Positions 35,241-46,068 of a stretch of DNA of 64,000 nt are shown piece by piece (the first letter of the stretch is position 1; every line of letters begins with the position of its first letter). The stretch lies in contig CAMLJN010000016.1 of NCBI GenBank assembly GCA_946480445.1, positions 30,423-94,422 on the forward strand. The letters run 5' to 3'. The position numbers and the translations under genes were made by a program. This DNA comes from an uncultured Buttiauxella sp. (lineage in GTDB: Bacteria; Pseudomonadota; Gammaproteobacteria; Enterobacterales; Enterobacteriaceae). A model generated the notes under the pieces. The model was given only the letters and a program-made list of their open reading frames with translations. It was not told the DNA's origin and ran no database searches.

Positions 35241-37241
35241 CTATTTCACTTCTCTTCCTCTTAGCAGCTTCCTCACCCAAAACCGATTCGGGCTTAATGC
35301 CGCAAGCGTGGAGCTATCCAGTGGGAAAGGCTCATCGCTCATTTGCGCCGCCAGGATTTCCGCTGCCAGTGGGGCGGTGCACAACCCTCGAGAGCCCAGG
35401 CCTGCCAGCATAAACAGATTGCTGTATACAGGAGCGAGCGCGGCGTTTTCTTTGTCGGTGGCAAGGTTGGCGTAGCAGTCCAGCGTCTGCTGATAATCCG
35501 GCACGCTGCCGATGATGGGCAAATGATCGCGAGTGGCACAGCGTATGCCGCAGCGGGCTTCACCGGCGGAAACATCCACTTCCTGCGGCCAGTCTATATC
35601 GGGCAAACAGTTGATCAGACGCTGGCGATTGTGCTGCTGATCTTCTTCGTTGTAGCGCATCTCCTGCACGCCGCGATGATAGCTGGCCCCGATGCAGTGA
35701 TGCTGGTTGTTCGGGTTCTGCGGCGTCAGGTAGCCGTCGTAGCACAGAACCTGTTTAAGCTTCACCAGCGCCGGACTGCTGGGTATGTGGCTGACCTGCC
35801 CACCAACGGCGGAAATCGGCATATTTTCAGTTTGCGCGAAGGCATTTATCTGATGTCCGTTTGCCAGCACGGCTATCGCGTGCTGCTGCGAAGGCCGTTC
35901 AGCAAAGCTGAGATGCCAGCCGTCTGCCGTTTTATCCAGCGCCGTCACCCTGTGACCATAGTGCACCTTCAGCCCCTGCTGCTGCGCCAGCTTTATCGCC
36001 CCTGCGGTTAGCTGCGCCGGACACAGCCAGCCGCCGAGCGGATAGGTAATGCCGTCACAACCCGTTTCCACGCCGCAGGCATCAGCGAGCGTTTTTTCAT
36101 CAACGGCGTGGGCGAGAGGCTCGGGGAGGCCAAGGCTGAGCATCTGTTCGATTTTATGCTGGCTTCTTTCATCCCAGCCTAGCTGCGTGACGCCGCACCA
36201 GGCATGGTCGAAATCAACGGGTAGCGCATCGTAAAGACGGCGAGCAAAGGTGAAAGAGGCGGCAAAAAATGCCGTCAGCGACGCATCATGCGTGCCGAGC
36301 AGCGGGTACAGCGCTCCCTGACGATTGCCGGAAGCGCCCTGGGCGGGGGCTTCATCCTCGCAGTACAGCGAAACCTGCCAGCCGCGACGGAGCAGCGCGA
36401 GCGCGAGCAGGGCGCTGGCAACGCCGCCGCCGACAATGGCAACGTCGTTTCCCTGCGCTGCAGGGCGCGCATACCACGGCGTTTGTGCCGGGGCCGGGAG
36501 ATCCTGTTCCAGCACGCCGGTTAACATGGTGCGCTTGCGCCCGAAACCCTTGGCTTTGGTCATCGTAAAGCCTGCTTCTGTCAGCCCCCGGCGTACAAAT
36601 CCGGCGCAGGTAAACGTCGCCAGCGTGCCGCCTGGGCGAGCCAGTTTGGCCATCGCGTTGAAGAGCTGCTGCGTCCACATATCCGGGTTTTTCGATGGGG
36701 CGAAGCCATCCAGGAACCAGGCGTCGACCTGATGAGTTAAAGTGTCATCCAGCCGTGGTATCAGTTCATTAATATCGCCGAACCACAGGTCCAGCGTGAT
36801 ACGCCCCTGGGCGAGGAGAAGCCGATGGCAGCCGGCAAAGGGCTGCGGCCACTGCTGCTGGAGCTGTTCAGCATAGGTGGCCAGTTCCGGCCAGTGGCTG
36901 TGCGCCAGCGCCAAATCGGGGGCGGTCAGCGGGAATTTTTCAAAACTGATAAAGTGCAGGCGCTTAAGCGCCGCTTCCGGCTGTTTTTCGCAAAATTCGT
37001 CAAAGGCCTGCCATAAAGTCAAAAAGTTAAGGCCGGTGCCAAAACCGCTCTCTGCTACCACGAACAGGGAACGCTCGTGAGATACGAAGCGCTCTTTCAG
37101 ATGATTTCCCCCGAGAAAGACATAACGCGTTTCCTCCAGTCCATTATCATTAGAGAAGTACACGTCGTCGAATTCTCGGGATACAGGTGTACCCTCTTCG
37201 TTAAAGCCAAGGCTGGCGGATTGTATTGGGGTCTGTTTCAC
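35241..37241 (-). CDS. mnmC: Bifunctional tRNA 5-methylaminomethyl-2-thiouridine enzyme MnmC
   Basis: 666 residues with two catalytic domains. The N-terminal SAM-dependent methyltransferase (about 1-240) has [20 protein letters not shown] and [17 protein letters not shown]. The C-terminal FAD-dependent oxidase starts at [18 protein letters not shown] and ends with [20 protein letters not shown]. It turns cmnm5s2U at the wobble position of certain tRNAs into nm5s2U and then mnm5s2U. The GTG at 37241 ([20 protein letters not shown]) fits the family start; an upstream in-frame Met would add an unrelated extension. Divergent from fabB. Confidence 0.95.
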   Translation of the reverse strand: MKQTPIQSASLGFNEEGTPVSREFDDVYFSNDNGLEETRYVFLGGNHLKERFVSHERSLFVVAESGFGTGLNFLTLWQAFDEFCEKQPEAALKRLHFISFEKFPLTAPDLALAHSHWPELATYAEQLQQQWPQPFAGCHRLLLAQGRITLDLWFGDINELIPRLDDTLTHQVDAWFLDGFAPSKNPDMWTQQLFNAMAKLARPGGTLATFTCAGFVRRGLTEAGFTMTKAKGFGRKRTMLTGVLEQDLPAPAQTPWYARPAAQGNDVAIVGGGVASALLALALLRRGWQVSLYCEDEAPAQGASGNRQGALYPLLGTHDASLTAFFAASFTFARRLYDALPVDFDHAWCGVTQLGWDERSQHKIEQMLSLGLPEPLAHAVDEKTLADACGVETGCDGITYPLGGWLCPAQLTAGAIKLAQQQGLKVHYGHRVTALDKTADGWHLSFAERPSQQHAIAVLANGHQINAFAQTENMPISAVGGQVSHIPSSPALVKLKQVLCYDGYLTPQNPNNQHHCIGASYHRGVQEMRYNEEDQQHNRQRLINCLPDIDWPQEVDVSAGEARCGIRCATRDHLPIIGSVPDYQQTLDCYANLATDKENAALAPVYSNLFMLAGLGSRGLCTAPLAAEILAAQMSDEPFPLDSSTLAALSPNRFWVRKLLRGREVK

Positions 37242-37316
37242 GTAAGTTACTCGTCTGGCAGGCAGTGGAAGGATAGTAACGATGTGTGCGAAGCGGCGCA
37301 AATTTCAGGTCGATTT

Positions 37317-37333
37317 GGCTGATCGGACTTGTT
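37317..37333 (+). promoter_or_regulatory. FadR activator site of fabB
   Basis: GGCTGATCGGACTTGTT matches the E. coli fabB FadR site (from memory, CTGATCGGACTTGTT is identical). FadR activates fabB when acyl-CoA is low. It abuts the FabR palindrome and lies about 65 bases before the fabB start. Confidence 0.8.
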
Positions 37334-37334
37334 C

Positions 37335-37352
37335 GGCGTACAAGTGTACGCT
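37335..37352 (-). promoter_or_regulatory. FabR operator of fabB
   Basis: The palindrome reads AGCGTACACTTGTACGCC on the minus strand, the established FabR operator of fabA and fabB. FabR represses unsaturated fatty acid synthesis in response to the saturated/unsaturated acyl pool. One base separates it from the FadR site, as in E. coli. Confidence 0.88.
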
Positions 37353-37398
37353 ATTGTGCGAGTCGAAATCCTAAATAGTGCAGTGGAAGAGGTATTGA

Positions 37399-38619
37399 AT
37401 GAAACGTGCAGTGATTACTGGCCTGGGCATCGTTTCCAGCATCGGTAATAACCAGCAGGAAGTCCTGGCATCTCTGCGTGAAGGACGCTCAGGGATCACC
37501 TTCTCTCAAGAGTTGAAAGACTCTGGCATGCGTAGCCACGTATGGGGTAACGTCAAGCTGGATACCACCGGCCTCATCGATCGCAAAGTCGTGCGTTTTA
37601 TGAGCGATGCATCCATCTATGCTTACCTGTCAATGGAACAGGCTATTCAGGACGCAGGTCTGAGTGTAGAAACCTACCAGAACAATCCACGCGTCGGCCT
37701 GATTGCAGGTTCCGGCGGTGGTTCCCCTCGTTTCCAGGTGTTTGGCGCTGACGCAATGCGTAGCCCACGCGGCCTGAAAGCGGTTGGCCCTTATGTGGTA
37801 ACTAAAGCCATGGGCTCCGGTGTATCAGCTTGCCTGGCTACGCCGTTCAAAATTCACGGCGTGAACTACTCCATCAGCTCTGCCTGTGCAACGTCTTCAC
37901 ATTGCATCGGTAACGCGGTAGAACAAATTCAGCTGGGCAAACAGGACATCGTTTTTGCCGGCGGCGGCGAAGAGCTGTGCTGGGAAATGGCCTGCGAGTT
38001 CGATGCGATGGGCGCGCTGTCCACTAAATACAACGACGATCCGGCCAAAGCTTCCCGTACCTATGATGCGAACCGTGACGGTTTCGTTATCGCAGGCGGC
38101 GGCGGTATGGTGGTGGTTGAGGAACTGGAGCATGCTCTGGCTCGTGGCGCACATATCTACGCTGAAATCGTGGGTTACGGCGCAACGTCCGACGGCGCAG
38201 ATATGGTTGCCCCTTCAGGTGAAGGCGCGGTGCGCTGCATGAAGATGGCGATGCACGGCGTAGACACGCCAATCGACTACCTGAACACCCACGGGACTTC
38301 CACGCCGGTTGGCGATGTGAAAGAACTGGGCGCGATTCGCGAAGTCTTCGGGGATAACTCTCCGGCGATGTCCGCAACCAAAGCGATGACCGGCCACTCT
38401 CTGGGGGCCGCAGGCGTCCAGGAAGCGATTTACTCTCTGCTGATGCTGGAACACGGCTTTATCGCGCCGAGCATCAACATTGAAGAGCTGGACGAGCAGG
38501 CTAAGGGGCTGAATATCGTGACCGAAGCCACCGACCGTGAGCTGAAAACCGTGATGTCCAACAGCTTCGGCTTTGGCGGCACCAACGCCACGCTGGTGAT
38601 GCGTAAAATCGACGCCTAA
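37399..38619 (+). CDS. fabB: Beta-ketoacyl-ACP synthase I (FabB)
   Basis: 406 residues, same length as E. coli FabB and nearly identical. The active site is C163 in [12 protein letters not shown], with His in [12 protein letters not shown] and [10 protein letters not shown], and a [12 protein letters not shown]-terminal loop. It elongates acyl-ACP in type II fatty acid synthesis and is essential for unsaturated fatty acids. Transcribed alone, between adjacent FadR/FabR sites and a strong terminator. It is clearly distinct from the ketosynthases of the cluster at the window start. Confidence 0.98.
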   Translation: MKRAVITGLGIVSSIGNNQQEVLASLREGRSGITFSQELKDSGMRSHVWGNVKLDTTGLIDRKVVRFMSDASIYAYLSMEQAIQDAGLSVETYQNNPRVGLIAGSGGGSPRFQVFGADAMRSPRGLKAVGPYVVTKAMGSGVSACLATPFKIHGVNYSISSACATSSHCIGNAVEQIQLGKQDIVFAGGGEELCWEMACEFDAMGALSTKYNDDPAKASRTYDANRDGFVIAGGGGMVVVEELEHALARGAHIYAEIVGYGATSDGADMVAPSGEGAVRCMKMAMHGVDTPIDYLNTHGTSTPVGDVKELGAIREVFGDNSPAMSATKAMTGHSLGAAGVQEAIYSLLMLEHGFIAPSINIEELDEQAKGLNIVTEATDRELKTVMSNSFGFGGTNATLVMRKIDA

Positions 38620-38638
38620 TCCGTTAGCGCGTTTGTAA

Positions 38639-38664
38639 GGGGTGCCTCAGGGCACCCTTTTTTT
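38639..38664 (+). terminator. fabB terminator
   Basis: GGGTGCC-TCA-GGCACCC stem (flanked by G) followed by TTTTTTT, starting 20 bases after the fabB stop: a classic intrinsic terminator. Confidence 0.92.
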
Positions 38665-38848
38665 GCCTTTACGCAGATTGACGAAGCGGCGGTTTAAAGG
38701 CACTATGCCTGCCATAACATTATCTTACTGATAATGCGTAAGCGTTTAACGTCAACCAACGCACCTTTAATCTGACCTATCAGATAGAGAGGCGCGGTGT
38801 CTGTGTTTTGTCTCCCCGCCTTACTCTGCTGTTAATGGAGTAAGCTGT

Positions 38849-40033
38849 ATGTCTGTTATCTCTGATTCTCCTCTTAAGAAACCTGAGTCGTCGGGTAATC
38901 GCCAGCTTTTCAGCATTGCCTTTGCCGTTTTTCTGACTTATATGACGGTCGGCCTGCCGCTGCCCGTGATCCCCCTGTTTGTGCATCAGGAACTTGGCTA
39001 CGGCAATATGATGGTGGGCCTGGCCGTAGGCATTCAGTTCCTGGCGACGGTGCTGACTCGCGGCTATGCCGGGCGACTTGCCGATCAGCAAGGGGCGAAA
39101 CGCTCCACCCTCCAGGGGATGTTCTCCTGTGCGCTGGCCGGGGTGGCCTATCTGCTGGCTGCGCTGCTGCCGGTAGACGCGGCGATAAAGTTCGCGCTGC
39201 TTATCGTTGGCCGTTTGATTCTGGGCTTTGGTGAAAGTCAGCTGTTGACCGGAACGTTGACGTGGGGCCTTGGCCTGGTAGGCCCGGCACGATCGGGTAA
39301 AGTGATGTCCTGGAACGGGATGGCCATTTACGGCGCTTTAGCCGCTGGCGCCCCGCTCGGGCTGTTGATTAATGGCAAATGGGGCTTTGTTGCGCTGGGG
39401 ATGTCAACGATTGCGCTGCCGCTGCTGGCCTGGTTCTTTAACGGCCGTGTGGAGGCCGTCCCGGCCCATAAGGGCGAGCGTCCGTCGCTGTTGACCGTCA
39501 TCGGTCTTATCTGGAAGCCCGGCCTGGGGTTAGCTTTGCAGGGCGTGGGATTTGCGGTTATCGGCACCTTTGTTTCGCTCTACTTTATGTCCAAAGGCTG
39601 GGCGTGGGCGGGCTTTACCCTGACCGCGTTTGGCGGTGCCTTTGTGCTGATGCGCGTACTTTTTGGCTGGATGCCGGACAGGTTTGGCGGCGTGCGCGTG
39701 GCGCTGGTTTCTTTAATCATCGAAACCCTTGGCCTGCTGCTGCTGTGGCAGGCGCCCGTTGCCTGGGTAGCGCTGCTTGGTGCGGCGTTAACCGGCTGCG
39801 GCTGTTCGCTGATTTTCCCGGCGCTGGGCGTAGAAGTGGTGAAGCGCGTACCGCCTCAGGTTCGCGGTACCGCGCTGGGCGGCTATGCCGCATTCCAGGA
39901 TATTTCATATGGCGTCACGGGGCCGCTAACGGGCCTGCTGGCAACGTCGCTTGGCTATCCTTCGGTGTTTCTGGCGGGGGCAATTTCTGCGGTGGTGGGG
40001 ATTGCGGTCACGCTGGTGACTTTAAGGAAGTAA
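38849..40033 (+). CDS. yfcJ: Major facilitator superfamily transporter YfcJ
   Basis: 394 residues with about 12 hydrophobic helices, matching E. coli YfcJ. The typical MFS loop between helices 2 and 3 reads [15 protein letters not shown], and the second half has the equivalent [31 protein letters not shown] is characteristic of the YfcJ/YhhS group of drug-efflux-like transporters. The substrate is uncertain. Convergent with flk. Confidence 0.92.
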   Translation: MSVISDSPLKKPESSGNRQLFSIAFAVFLTYMTVGLPLPVIPLFVHQELGYGNMMVGLAVGIQFLATVLTRGYAGRLADQQGAKRSTLQGMFSCALAGVAYLLAALLPVDAAIKFALLIVGRLILGFGESQLLTGTLTWGLGLVGPARSGKVMSWNGMAIYGALAAGAPLGLLINGKWGFVALGMSTIALPLLAWFFNGRVEAVPAHKGERPSLLTVIGLIWKPGLGLALQGVGFAVIGTFVSLYFMSKGWAWAGFTLTAFGGAFVLMRVLFGWMPDRFGGVRVALVSLIIETLGLLLLWQAPVAWVALLGAALTGCGCSLIFPALGVEVVKRVPPQVRGTALGGYAAFQDISYGVTGPLTGLLATSLGYPSVFLAGAISAVVGIAVTLVTLRK

Positions 40034-40075
40034 CCAGGCAGAGCGTGGCGCAGGGAGAAGGAATCATTTCTTTTT

Positions 40076-40095
40076 CCCTCTCCCGAGGGGAAGGG
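40076..40095. repeat. CCCTCTCCC/GGGGAAGGG hairpin between yfcJ and flk
   Basis: An imperfect stem CCCTCTCCC-GA-GGGGAAGGG preceded by a T-rich stretch lies between convergent genes. It can act as terminator for flk (A-run on the minus strand) and belongs to the same hairpin family as 50380-50400 and 55366-55389. Confidence 0.5.
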
Positions 40096-40100
40096 CGGTG

Positions 40101-41105
40101 TTAAATCACCACCCAAAAAATAAACATCGTGATTATCAGCGCCAGCAGTAAAAGCCCAGGACGTGCCGACATCGCTTTAAACGGCTCGGCAAAAGGCGCA
40201 AACAGCGGGCTGAAAATAGGCTGGATATTGCGTACTTCAGTTGTTTCCGAAGGACGTTCGGCGCGCTTCAGGAATACCTGATTCAAAATTTCCTGCACCT
40301 GCGCCGTGGTCAGCACCGCCTGCGGCGTGGCCTGAAAGCGCTGCTGTGCATAATCCGTTATGTCTTTCCATTCGGCAGCTTCCAGCGGCTGCTTCAGCGC
40401 GGCCTGGATCGTGTGCAAAGTCGGGGCGCTTTGCTGGCTTAACGTCTGGCGCGCCTGTAGCCATGTCGTCAGCAGCGTGAAGTGTTTTGCCGGAATCAGC
40501 TCGCCCGATTTTACGCCTGAGAGTTCCAGCATGGACTGCCAGATTTGCTTACCGGGTTCGCCCGTCGCGGCGGTCAGCTTTGCTACCTGCTGATTGAGGG
40601 TGCTGTGCTCGGCTGGCAGTAGCGGGCGATCGGTCGCCGGTCTTTGCTGCGGCTGTGGAATCGACAGCTGATTATTCTGCAATAAGGTCAGCACGCTTTT
40701 TAACTGCTGCGGCGTAAGCTGGCTTAGCGCGCTTTGTCCAAACTGCTGGCGAATATAGTCGCTCACCGCCTGGCGATTATTTCCCTGCGTCAGCAGCTCG
40801 CTGAGCTGCTGCACGATTTGACGCGTCGCAAGGTTCGTCTGTGCGCTGGTCAGACGCTGATTAAGGTTTTGCTCCGCCGCCGGGAAATGGCGCGAAAGCA
40901 GCGGGGATTCATTCTTCATCCCCAGATCGTGTTTAAGCCCTGCCCAGACTTCAGCGCTCTGCTGCTGGCTCAGCGCCATGATACGCGTAATCAGGCGTTC
41001 GAGTACGGTACGCTGCACGGAGGAAAGCGGTTGTTCGCCTGCCGCAGAAGGCGCTGGGGAAGGTTCCCCCGGAGGGCGAGGTGAGGCCCCCTGAATGGGT
41101 TGCAT
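40101..41105 (-). CDS. flk: Flagellar regulator Flk
   Basis: 334 residues matching E. coli Flk (331). A Pro/Ala-rich N-terminus (GASPRPPGEPSPAPSAAGEQ) is followed by a long Gln-rich helical region (MALSQQQSAEVWAGLKHDLG, NQRLTSAQTNLATRQIVQQL) and a single C-terminal membrane helix (PGLLLLALIITMFIFWVVI), so it is a tail-anchored inner-membrane protein. Flk prevents premature secretion of hook-late flagellar substrates such as FlgM through the unfinished basal body. Divergent from pdxB. Confidence 0.92.
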   Translation of the reverse strand: MQPIQGASPRPPGEPSPAPSAAGEQPLSSVQRTVLERLITRIMALSQQQSAEVWAGLKHDLGMKNESPLLSRHFPAAEQNLNQRLTSAQTNLATRQIVQQLSELLTQGNNRQAVSDYIRQQFGQSALSQLTPQQLKSVLTLLQNNQLSIPQPQQRPATDRPLLPAEHSTLNQQVAKLTAATGEPGKQIWQSMLELSGVKSGELIPAKHFTLLTTWLQARQTLSQQSAPTLHTIQAALKQPLEAAEWKDITDYAQQRFQATPQAVLTTAQVQEILNQVFLKRAERPSETTEVRNIQPIFSPLFAPFAEPFKAMSARPGLLLLALIITMFIFWVVI

Positions 41106-41226
41106 GACTTTTCCTTACTCTGACCTGAACATCGACAAAACAATACACCGTAGCCCGTTATACCCGGACGCGAGATTATGGCACACTATCGGGCTTATTC
41201 TCGACGATTAACAGACAGGTACTCAC

Positions 41227-42363
41227 GTGAAAATCCTCGTTGATGAAAATATGCCCTATGCCCGCGAATTATTTAGCCGCCTGGGCGATGTAACCGCCGT
41301 GCCTGGCCGCCCAATTCCTGTTTCCGCGCTGGACGATGCCGACGCCCTGATGGTGCGTTCGGTCACCAAAGTGAACGCGGAACTGCTGGACGGCAAAAAA
41401 ATCCGCTTTGTCGGCACCGCAACGGCGGGCACCGATCATGTCGATGAAGACTGGCTTGAGCGTGCGGGCATTGCTTTTTCCGCGGCACCGGGCTGCAATG
41501 CCATCGCCGTAGTCGAATATGTTTTCTCTTCGCTGCTGATGCTTGCGGAGCGCGATGGCTTTAACCTGGCCGATCGTAGCGTAGGTATTGTTGGCGTGGG
41601 CAACGTAGGCGCGCGTTTGCAAAAACGTCTCGAGGCTTTTGGCGTGCGCACGCTGCTATGCGATCCTCCTCGCGCCGACCGTGGCGACGCCGGAGATTTC
41701 CTGCCACTTGAAGATCTGGTAAAGGAAGCTGACGTACTCACCTTCCATACGCCGCTGTTTAAAGATGGCCCTTATAAGTCTGAGCATCTTGCCGACGAAG
41801 CGCTGATCTCTGCTCTTAAGCCCGGCGCTATCCTGATTAACGCCTGTCGTGGTCCGGTGGTTGATAACGCCGCGCTGCTGAAATGTCTGCAAAAGGGTCA
41901 GGATCTTAGCGTCGTCCTCGACGTGTGGGAGCCGGAGCCGGATCTCAATGTCGATCTCCTCGAACGGGTGGATATTGGCACGCCGCATATCGCAGGCTAT
42001 ACCCTGGAGGGTAAAGCTCGCGGGACAACGCAGGTCTTTGAAGCCTTGAGCGAGTTTATCGGTCAACGTCAGCAAATCGCGCTCGATACGCTGCTTCCTG
42101 CCCCTGAGTTCGGCCGCATCACGCTGCACGGACCGCTCGATCAGGCGATACTCAAAAGACTGGTTCATCTGGTGTATGATGTGCGCCGCGATGATGCCCC
42201 GCTGCGAAAAGTAGCGGGTATTCCGGGTGAGTTCGACAAGCTGCGTAAGCATTACCAGGAACGCCGTGAATGGTCATCGCTTTATATTCAGTGCGATGAC
42301 GCGCAGGCGGCGATAACGCTGCAAAACCTGGGCTTTAGCGCGGTTCATCATAGCGCCCGCTAA
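41227..42363 (+). CDS. pdxB: Erythronate-4-phosphate dehydrogenase PdxB
   Basis: 378 residues; second step of DXP-dependent pyridoxal phosphate synthesis. It belongs to the D-2-hydroxyacid dehydrogenases: NAD motif [17 protein letters not shown], Arg in [14 protein letters not shown], Glu in LDVWEPEPD and catalytic His in [17 protein letters not shown]-terminal dimerisation domain (about 290-378), specific for PdxB, is present. Usually co-transcribed with usg-truA-dedA-accD in E. coli. Confidence 0.96.
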   Translation: MKILVDENMPYARELFSRLGDVTAVPGRPIPVSALDDADALMVRSVTKVNAELLDGKKIRFVGTATAGTDHVDEDWLERAGIAFSAAPGCNAIAVVEYVFSSLLMLAERDGFNLADRSVGIVGVGNVGARLQKRLEAFGVRTLLCDPPRADRGDAGDFLPLEDLVKEADVLTFHTPLFKDGPYKSEHLADEALISALKPGAILINACRGPVVDNAALLKCLQKGQDLSVVLDVWEPEPDLNVDLLERVDIGTPHIAGYTLEGKARGTTQVFEALSEFIGQRQQIALDTLLPAPEFGRITLHGPLDQAILKRLVHLVYDVRRDDAPLRKVAGIPGEFDKLRKHYQERREWSSLYIQCDDAQAAITLQNLGFSAVHHSAR

Positions 42364-42380
42364 CCCCGATCTTCTGTCCT

Positions 42381-42414
42381 GCCGAGGCTGGCCCTCGGCG
42401 GGATGCTGTTTTTT
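42381..42414 (+). terminator. Terminator-like hairpin between pdxB and usg
   Basis: GCCGAGG-CTGGC-CCTCGGC gives a 7-bp stem 18 bases after pdxB, followed eight bases later by TTTTTT. The gap before the T-run suggests partial termination, leaving read-through into usg possible. Confidence 0.55.
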
Positions 42415-42434
42415 AAGTCTGGAGTAAAACCAAC

Positions 42435-43448
42435 ATGTCTGAAGGCTGGAATATTGCCGTTTTAGGTGCCACGGGTGCCGTAGGCGCGGCTGTTCTTGAA
42501 CTGCTCGCTGAGCGCCAGTTCCCGGTTGGTGAGTTGTACGCCCTTGCCCGCACGGAAAGCGCCGGGGAAAGCCTGCGTTACGAAGGCAAAACCGTCATGG
42601 TTCAGGATGCACAGGAGTTTGACTGGACTCAGGTGCAGCTGGCCTTTTTTGTCGCCGGGGCCGAAGCCACCGCGCAGTACGTTGCTGAGGCGACTAACGC
42701 AGGCTGTCTGGTCATCGACTCCAGCGGCCTGTTCGCCCTCGAGCCGGACGTGCCGTTAGTGGTGCCGGATGTGAACCCTTATGTGCTGGATGAGTATCGT
42801 AACCGCAATCTGGTGGCGGTAGCCGACAGCCTGACCAGCCAGCTGCTGACCGCGCTGAAACCGCTGATTGAGCAGGGCGGCCTGTCGCGTATCCAGGTGA
42901 CTAATTTGGTGGCTGCCTCTGCGCGCGGTAAAGCGGCCGTCGACGCACTGGCGGGGCAAAGCGCCCGCTTGCTTAACGGTATGCCGATCGAAGAAAACGA
43001 TCTCTTTGGTCGCCAGCTGGCGTTTAACATGCTGCCGCTGGTGCCGGATGCTGAAGGCAGCGTGCGCGCTGAACGACGCCTGGTCAATGAAGTGCGCAAA
43101 GTGTTGCAGGATGACGGGCTGCCGATTTCTGCCAGCTACGTGCAGGCTCCTGTCTTCTACGGCCATGCGCAGGTGGTGAATTTTGAAGCGATGCGTCCGC
43201 TGGCCGCGGAAGAAGCGCGCGATGCTTTCGGGCAGGTTGCCGACCTTGAGCTTTCAGAGGAGGGTGAATTCCCGACTCAGGTTTCCGATGCTTCCGGCAG
43301 CGCCCACCTTTCCGTTGGCTGCGTGCAAAACGATTATGGTATGCCCGAACAGATCCATTTCTGGTCCGTGGCCGATAACGTTCGCTTCGGCGGCGCGCTG
43401 ATGGCGGTGAAAACGGCTGAGAAACTCGTGCAGGAGTATATGTACTAA
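42435..43448 (+). CDS. usg: Semialdehyde dehydrogenase-like protein Usg
   Basis: 337 residues resembling aspartate-semialdehyde dehydrogenase. It has an N-terminal Rossmann motif ([20 protein letters not shown]) and [20 protein letters not shown]. The catalytic Cys of true Asd enzymes is not evident at the expected place: the region reads [18 protein letters not shown] where Asd has a GNC-type motif. This agrees with Usg being a non-dehydrogenase homologue of unknown function. The stop overlaps the truA start (TAATG). Confidence 0.93.
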   Translation: MSEGWNIAVLGATGAVGAAVLELLAERQFPVGELYALARTESAGESLRYEGKTVMVQDAQEFDWTQVQLAFFVAGAEATAQYVAEATNAGCLVIDSSGLFALEPDVPLVVPDVNPYVLDEYRNRNLVAVADSLTSQLLTALKPLIEQGGLSRIQVTNLVAASARGKAAVDALAGQSARLLNGMPIEENDLFGRQLAFNMLPLVPDAEGSVRAERRLVNEVRKVLQDDGLPISASYVQAPVFYGHAQVVNFEAMRPLAAEEARDAFGQVADLELSEEGEFPTQVSDASGSAHLSVGCVQNDYGMPEQIHFWSVADNVRFGGALMAVKTAEKLVQEYMY

Positions 43449-44260
43449 TGTCCGACGAGTTGATCGCGGCCCCGCGGCATAAGATTGCGCTCGGCATTGA
43501 GTACGATGGCAGTAAATATTACGGCTGGCAGCGGCAGAACGAAGTGCGCAGCGTGCAGGAAAAGCTTGAAAAGGCGCTTTCCCAGGTGGCGAATGAACCG
43601 ATTAACGTTTTCTGTGCCGGCCGCACGGATGCGGGGGTTCACGCCACCGGCCAGGTCGTGCATTTTGAAACGAGCGTCGATCGCAAAGACGCGGCCTGGA
43701 CGTTAGGCGTGAATGCGAATTTGCCTGCTGACATAGCCGTGAGATGGGTCAAAGCTGTGCCGGACGAGTTTCATGCCCGCTTCAGTGCCACGGCTCGCCG
43801 TTATCGCTACATCATCTATAATCAGCGCCTGCGCCCGGCGGTAATGGGACAAGGGGTGACGCATTTTTATCATCCACTGGATGCCGATCGCATGCATCGT
43901 GCCGCACAGTGCCTGCTTGGCGAGAACGATTTTACCTCGTTCCGCGCCGTGCAGTGCCAGTCGCGCACGCCGTGGCGTAACCTTATGCATATCACGGTTA
44001 CCCGCTATGGTTCGTATGTGGTGGTGGATATCAAAGCCAATGCCTTCGTGCACCATATGGTACGCAACATTGTGGGCAGCCTGATGGAAATCGGCTGCGG
44101 TAATCAGGATGAAAACTGGATGGCCGAGCTGCTGGCGGCAAAAGATCGTAAGCTTGCTGCCGCCACCGGCAAGGCGGAAGGTCTCTATCTGGTGTCCGTT
44201 GATTATCCTGAACATTTTGCGTTACCTCGTCCCCCGATGGGCCCTTTGTTTTTGAGCTGA
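43448..44260 (+). CDS. truA: tRNA pseudouridine(38-40) synthase TruA
   Basis: 270 residues, as in E. coli. The catalytic Asp is in [20 protein letters not shown], the defining TruA motif. Other blocks are [14 protein letters not shown] and [19 protein letters not shown]. It isomerises uridines 38-40 of the anticodon arm. Translationally coupled to usg. Confidence 0.97.
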   Translation: MSDELIAAPRHKIALGIEYDGSKYYGWQRQNEVRSVQEKLEKALSQVANEPINVFCAGRTDAGVHATGQVVHFETSVDRKDAAWTLGVNANLPADIAVRWVKAVPDEFHARFSATARRYRYIIYNQRLRPAVMGQGVTHFYHPLDADRMHRAAQCLLGENDFTSFRAVQCQSRTPWRNLMHITVTRYGSYVVVDIKANAFVHHMVRNIVGSLMEIGCGNQDENWMAELLAAKDRKLAAATGKAEGLYLVSVDYPEHFALPRPPMGPLFLS

Positions 44261-44288
44261 ATGACACAGTCGAGAAAGGTAAATCACA

Positions 44289-44948
44289 ATGGATTTTATC
44301 CGCTTCATCATTGATTTTATTTTGCATATTGATGTGCATCTGGCGGAGCTGGTCGCGCAGTACGGCATCTGGGTTTACGCTATTTTGTTCCTGATTCTGT
44401 TTTGCGAAACCGGTCTGGTGGTGACGCCTTTCCTGCCGGGCGATTCGCTGCTGTTCGTGGCGGGTGCGCTGGCCGCGCTGCCGAGCAACGATCTTAATGT
44501 GCATACCATGGTAATTTTAATGGTGATCGCAGCCATCGTTGGCGACGCTGTGAACTACACGATTGGACGGCTATTTGGCGAAAAACTCTTCAGCAATCCG
44601 GATTCGAAGGTTTTCCGCCGCAGCTATCTCGATAAAACACATGCTTTTTACGAGCGTCACGGCGGAAAAACGATTATCCTCGCGCGCTTCGTGCCAATTG
44701 TGCGAACGTTCGCACCCTTTGTTGCCGGTATGGGGCATATGTCCTATCGCCATTTTGCGATGTACAACGTGGTTGGCGCGTTGCTGTGGGTGCTGCTGTT
44801 TACCTATGCAGGCTACCTGTTTGGCGATTTACCTGTCGTGCAGGAAAATCTGAAGTTGCTGATTGTGGCGATTATTCTGCTGTCGGTCTTGCCCGGCGTC
44901 ATCGAGATAATCCGCCATAAACGCGCGGCGGCACGCCAGCAAAAATAA
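44289..44948 (+). CDS. dedA: DedA-family inner membrane protein
   Basis: 219 residues with about five hydrophobic segments. Family motifs are [36 protein letters not shown] and the key [20 protein letters not shown] followed by [10 protein letters not shown]. DedA proteins are lipid flippase/undecaprenyl-phosphate transporter relatives needed for membrane homeostasis. It is 28 bases after truA, in the usual truA-dedA-accD order. Confidence 0.95.
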   Translation: MDFIRFIIDFILHIDVHLAELVAQYGIWVYAILFLILFCETGLVVTPFLPGDSLLFVAGALAALPSNDLNVHTMVILMVIAAIVGDAVNYTIGRLFGEKLFSNPDSKVFRRSYLDKTHAFYERHGGKTIILARFVPIVRTFAPFVAGMGHMSYRHFAMYNVVGALLWVLLFTYAGYLFGDLPVVQENLKLLIVAIILLSVLPGVIEIIRHKRAAARQQK

Positions 44949-45086
44949 CTCCATAGCGCGGTTCGACCACTTTTTTATCCAAAGTCGCGGGCCGTTATGT
45001 TTTAATGAGCACCATTTACGGTCTGGGGCAGGTCACACTGCCACAGAAAAACTGGCATCGACCAGGTTCAAGCAGAAAGGTCATCA

Positions 45087-46007
45087 ATGAGCTGGATTGA
45101 ACGAATTCTCAATAAGAGCAATATTACTCCCACCCGCAAGGCGAGCATCCCTGAAGGGGTGTGGACCAAGTGCGACAGCTGTGGCCAGGTCCTGTACCGC
45201 GCCGAGCTGGAACGCAATCTTGAGGTCTGTCCTAAGTGCGATCACCATATGCGTATGGCTGCGCGTGAGCGCCTGCACAGTCTGTTAGACGAAGACTCTA
45301 TGGTGGAGTTGGGTAGCGAGCTTGAGCCAAAAGATGTGCTGAAGTTCAAAGATTCCAAAAAGTACAAAGACCGTCTGGCTTCCGCCCAGAAAGAGACCGG
45401 CGAGAAAGACGCGCTGGTGGTCATGAAGGGGACGTTGCACGGTATGCCTGTTGTGGCGGCCGCCTTTGAGTTTGCCTTTATGGGCGGTTCAATGGGCTCT
45501 GTCGTGGGTGCGCGTTTTGTGCGTGCCGTTGAGCAGGCGCTGGAAGACAACTGTCCGATGATCTGCTTCTCCGCCTCCGGCGGTGCCCGTATGCAGGAAG
45601 CGCTGATGTCGCTGATGCAGATGGCAAAAACCAGTGCCGCACTGGCGAAGATGCAGGAACGCGGTCTGCCGTACATCTCTGTGCTGACCGACCCAACCAT
45701 GGGCGGCGTATCGGCAAGCTTCGCGATGCTGGGCGATCTGAACATCGCCGAACCGAAAGCGCTGATTGGCTTTGCCGGTCCTCGCGTTATCGAGCAAACG
45801 GTCCGTGAAAAACTGCCGCCGGGCTTCCAGCGCAGCGAATTCCTGATTGAAAAAGGGGCGATCGACATGATCGTGCGTCGTCCGGAACTGCGCCTGAAAC
45901 TGGCCCGTGTGCTGGCTAAGTTTATGAACCTGCCAGCACCGAATCCGGAAGCGCCGCGTGAACCCGTTGTGGTTCCGCCAGCGCCGGAGCAGGGTCAAGA
46001 GGCCTGA
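45087..46007 (+). CDS. accD: Acetyl-CoA carboxylase carboxyltransferase beta subunit AccD
   Basis: 306 residues. The N-terminal zinc ribbon has C29, C32, C48 and C51 (KCDSCGQ and VCPKCDHH), and the crotonase-like carboxyltransferase core contains [20 protein letters not shown] and [20 protein letters not shown]. With AccA it transfers carboxyl from biotin to acetyl-CoA to make malonyl-CoA, the substrate of both FabD and the cluster transacylase. The C-terminus is a Pro-rich tail. A terminator follows. Confidence 0.97.
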   Translation: MSWIERILNKSNITPTRKASIPEGVWTKCDSCGQVLYRAELERNLEVCPKCDHHMRMAARERLHSLLDEDSMVELGSELEPKDVLKFKDSKKYKDRLASAQKETGEKDALVVMKGTLHGMPVVAAAFEFAFMGGSMGSVVGARFVRAVEQALEDNCPMICFSASGGARMQEALMSLMQMAKTSAALAKMQERGLPYISVLTDPTMGGVSASFAMLGDLNIAEPKALIGFAGPRVIEQTVREKLPPGFQRSEFLIEKGAIDMIVRRPELRLKLARVLAKFMNLPAPNPEAPREPVVVPPAPEQGQEA

Positions 46008-46016
46008 TAGTCAATA

Positions 46017-46048
46017 AAGGCAGGCCAATTACGGACCTGCCTTTTTTC
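46017..46048 (+). terminator. accD terminator
   Basis: AAGGCAGG...CCTGCCTT stem with TTTTTT run, 10 bases after the accD stop. Confidence 0.82.
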
Positions 46049-46068
46049 TTGCACCGTAGACGGACATT

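Noticed and set aside
35343..36011. A 222-codon plus-strand frame opposite mnmC
   Set aside because: Composition is that of an antisense shadow and MnmC motifs are unambiguous on the minus strand.
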